This document shows, piece by piece, positions 63,901 to 64,000 of a stretch of DNA of 64,000 nucleotides. Origin of the DNA: Prinia subflava (taxonomy: Eukaryota; Chordata; Aves; Passeriformes; Cisticolidae); contig NC_086249.1 in assembly GCF_021018805.1 (NCBI RefSeq), positions 79,448,472 through 79,512,471 of the forward strand. The letters are read 5' to 3'. The first letter of the stretch is position 1, and each line of letters opens with the position of its first letter. A program made the translations under genes and the position numbers. The notes beneath the pieces are model-generated. The model searched no databases. It was given only the letters and a program-made list of their open reading frames with translations, and was not told the DNA's origin.

Positions 63901-64000
63901 AGGAGTTAATGCAAAAGTTGTTTGTAATATAGTTGTTGAGTTGATTTCTTTACAGAAGCCTCTAGACCGAATAGTGTTCGATGCATGGAAAACTTTGACA
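54976..64000 (+). other. NCK2 intron, continuing to the window end
   Basis: No NCK2 exon is recognised: no second SH3 (WWRG-type) or SH2 motif appears in any frame long enough to see. A GC-richer patch at about 56230-56620 contains a 136-codon frame (56239-56649) without family resemblance. T14 runs lie at 57636-57649 and 61277-61290. A strong acceptor-like TTTCTTTACAG ends at 63955. The sequence is otherwise plain AT-rich intron. Confidence 0.75.
58719..58770 (-). mobile_element. Possible highly decayed CR1 3' end
   Basis: CCTAGAATCCTAGAATAGCTCA resembles the reverse-complement CR1 terminal repeat with a CCTAGAAT unit in place of TCATAGAAT, and is followed by CATGGTTGAATTTGG, similar to the next CR1 block. 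No further CR1 match follows. It may be a coincidence. Confidence 0.25.

Noticed and set aside
1..64000. CRISPR arrays, operons, phage or other prokaryotic-type systems
   Set aside because: No regularly spaced repeats or dense coding were seen; the window is vertebrate intronic or flanking DNA.

Overview
The window looks like about 64 kb of vertebrate nuclear DNA, most likely from a bird. It is AT-rich, poor in CpG and almost free of open reading frames. The only recognisable interspersed repeats are a few 5'-truncated CR1 LINEs, two of them clear and one badly decayed. One has the terminal ATTCTATGATTCTATGA direct repeats typical of avian CR1. No SINE, LTR element or prokaryote-style gene is visible. 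A turtle or crocodilian is possible, but the low repeat density favours a bird.

The one protein-coding segment I can support is the first coding exon of NCK2 (SH2/SH3 adaptor protein 2), on the + strand: exon about 51856-52097, ATG at 51872, GTAAGT donor at 52098. It encodes the N-terminal SH3 domain and the start of the linker to the second SH3 domain. No later NCK2 coding exon is visible, so the following intron is at least 11.9 kb. The 51.8 kb upstream contains no CpG island and no recognisable exon of another gene. It is best read as the intron between a non-coding first exon outside the window and this exon, although part could be 5' flank.

Layout: 1-29.5 kb is non-coding sequence with homopolymers, short hairpins and a TGACA-rich patch near 4.3-4.5 kb. 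A strong acceptor/donor pair near 11.5-11.6 kb could bound an unannotated exon. A decayed CR1 lies near 29.5-29.7 kb. From 30 to 41.6 kb there are small diverged tandem duplications and a 44-nt pure pyrimidine tract. Two CR1 copies of different subfamilies face each other 5' end to 5' end at 41.7-43.5 kb. The NCK2 exon follows at 51.9 kb, and the downstream intron runs to the end. Within that intron, about 54.6-55.0 kb has a dense set of homeodomain, octamer and CRE-like motifs and two palindromes, and is the best candidate regulatory element.

I found no evidence of a novel multi-gene system. The points most worth checking are the candidate regulatory elements, the candidate cryptic exon, the overlapping upstream ORF at the NCK2 start, and the inverted CR1 pair.
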